7,065 nt of DNA, taken from NCBI GenBank assembly GCA_020348365.1, contig CP070749.1, positions 614,570 through 621,634 of the forward strand, read 5' to 3'. This document shows, piece by piece, positions 6,472 through 7,065 of the stretch. The stretch's first letter is position 1, and every line of letters starts with the position of its first letter. The notes below the pieces were generated by a model. That model was given only the letters and a program-made list of their open reading frames with translations, was not told where the DNA came from and made no database searches. The position numbers and the translations under genes are program-made. The DNA is from Candidatus Bathyarchaeota archaeon (GTDB lineage: Archaea > Thermoproteota > Bathyarchaeia > Bathyarchaeales > Bathyarchaeaceae).

Positions 6472-6477
6472 CACCTC
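6472..6477 (-). promoter_or_regulatory. Ribosome binding site GAGGTG of the small coiled-coil gene
   Basis: On the minus strand GAGGTG lies nine bases before the ATG at 6462 and overlaps the TGA stop of the HD-domain gene (6476-6478). It supports the ATG start over the GTG at 6474 and suggests coupling between the two genes. Confidence 0.5.
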
Positions 6478-7039
6478 AATGATCAGAATTCAAGATGTAT
6501 GAGAGAATGCTTCTAACTCTTGGAGTGGTTATAACCCTATCGGCTGATTCGATGAATCTCTCAAGTCCCTCTAGCGTGGGCTGAATCTTTTTGTATTCTC
6601 TGGCTTGCAGTGTCATCTCAAGCTTCTCCAACTCCCTGACGGCCTTCGCCTCCTCGGTCTTGCCTTCTGCGTATTCACGCCAGAGTTTTGTGTATCTCTC
6701 CTTTAGAGTTTCCGGAAGAAGACTCAGCAGTTGCTGCATAGATTCCTCTTCGTTTTTCGCGGTTTCTTCTGTTCTTTCTGATGGCGTAAGATCTCCAGTG
6801 ATTGCTTCGGGAAGGTCGTGAAGCAACGCCATCCGTAGCATCTTCAGCTCATCTAGGCCTTCCAAGTCTGAGAATACCATGCATATAATGGAGGTTCTGA
6901 ACGTGTGATCTGCAACGGATTCGGGGGAATCCACGCCCGCCTCAGTCCAACCTGACCTCGGAATTCTCTTCAATTGCCCTGACATCCAGAGAAACTTGAT
7001 GAGGTTATCGAGTTTCGATTTGCTCATCTGCTTTAACAT
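6476..7039 (-). CDS. HD-domain protein, HDDC2/YfbR-like 5'-deoxynucleotidase family
   Basis: A cytoplasmic metal-dependent phosphohydrolase of the HD superfamily. Relatives such as E. coli YfbR remove phosphate from deoxynucleoside 5'-monophosphates. Counting from the GTG at 7048, the family signatures are PRSGW (30-34), SPESVADHTFR (41-51, His48), LLHDLPEAITGD (75-86, His77-Asp78, Glu81, Asp86), and VRELEKLEMTLQAREY (137-152). In the last one, the fourth metal ligand, usually Asp in a D-K/Q-x-E-M context, is Glu141. Length is normal for the family. The ATG at 7039 is chosen because GAGGTGA (7045-7051) lies five bases upstream, giving 187 residues. The in-frame GTG at 7048 lies inside that site, and the frame stays open to the window edge, so a longer form cannot be excluded. 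It is followed directly by the small coiled-coil gene. The exact substrate is unknown. Confidence 0.88.
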   Translation of the reverse strand: MLKQMSKSKLDNLIKFLWMSGQLKRIPRSGWTEAGVDSPESVADHTFRTSIICMVFSDLEGLDELKMLRMALLHDLPEAITGDLTPSERTEETAKNEEESMQQLLSLLPETLKERYTKLWREYAEGKTEEAKAVRELEKLEMTLQAREYKKIQPTLEGLERFIESADRVITTPRVRSILSYILNSDH

Positions 7040-7044
7040 CAGTT

Positions 7045-7051
7045 TCACCTC
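7045..7051 (-). promoter_or_regulatory. Ribosome binding site GAGGTGA of the HD-domain gene
   Basis: On the minus strand GAGGTGA is a strong archaeal Shine-Dalgarno sequence five bases before the ATG at 7039. It contains the GTG that would otherwise be taken as the start, so it decides for the shorter protein. Confidence 0.6.
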
Positions 7052-7065
7052 TTCTACGATTAGGT

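Overview
The window looks like a piece of an archaeal chromosome, most likely from an uncultured lineage of the Bathyarchaeia or a related group (inference). Four things point there. The main glycosyltransferase is of the methanogen MJ1606 glycogen-synthase type, and the amylase is GH57. Promoters look like archaeal TATA boxes. Ribosome sites are of the GGTG(A) type. GTG and TTG start candidates are common. No rRNA, tRNA, CRISPR or mobile element was seen, and no gap without a gene exceeds about 190 bases.

Layout. At the left edge is the 3' part of a plus-strand gene for an unrecognised protein with a possible PH-like fold. A 141-base gap follows, holding a perfect 15-base palindrome next to a TATA-like element. 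A tight plus-strand operon then encodes a GH57 alpha-amylase-type enzyme with a C-terminal DUF5752-like extension, a GT4 glycogen-synthase-like transferase (1-base overlap), and a small winged-helix protein (3-base gap). Facing it on the minus strand is a second operon with another GT4 glycogen/starch-synthase-like enzyme, followed after 25 bases by a galactose-1-phosphate uridylyltransferase family protein. To the right, also on the minus strand, is a separate pair: an HD-domain nucleotidase-like protein (HDDC2/YfbR type) and a small charged, partly coiled-coil protein of unknown role.

How it fits together. The two convergent operons together carry two glycosyltransferases that could elongate alpha-glucan, one hydrolase/transglycosylase that could trim or rearrange it, and a nucleotidyltransferase that could interconvert sugar phosphate and nucleotide sugar. 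The simplest reading is a storage-polysaccharide (glycogen) cluster. Both operons carry a near-identical promoter block (AGATT, 1-2 variable bases, AATAGAGGAA) at almost the same distance from their first start codon, which suggests coordinated transcription. The winged-helix protein at the end of the first operon is a candidate regulator, and the palindrome is a candidate operator. The HD pair looks like unrelated nucleotide housekeeping.
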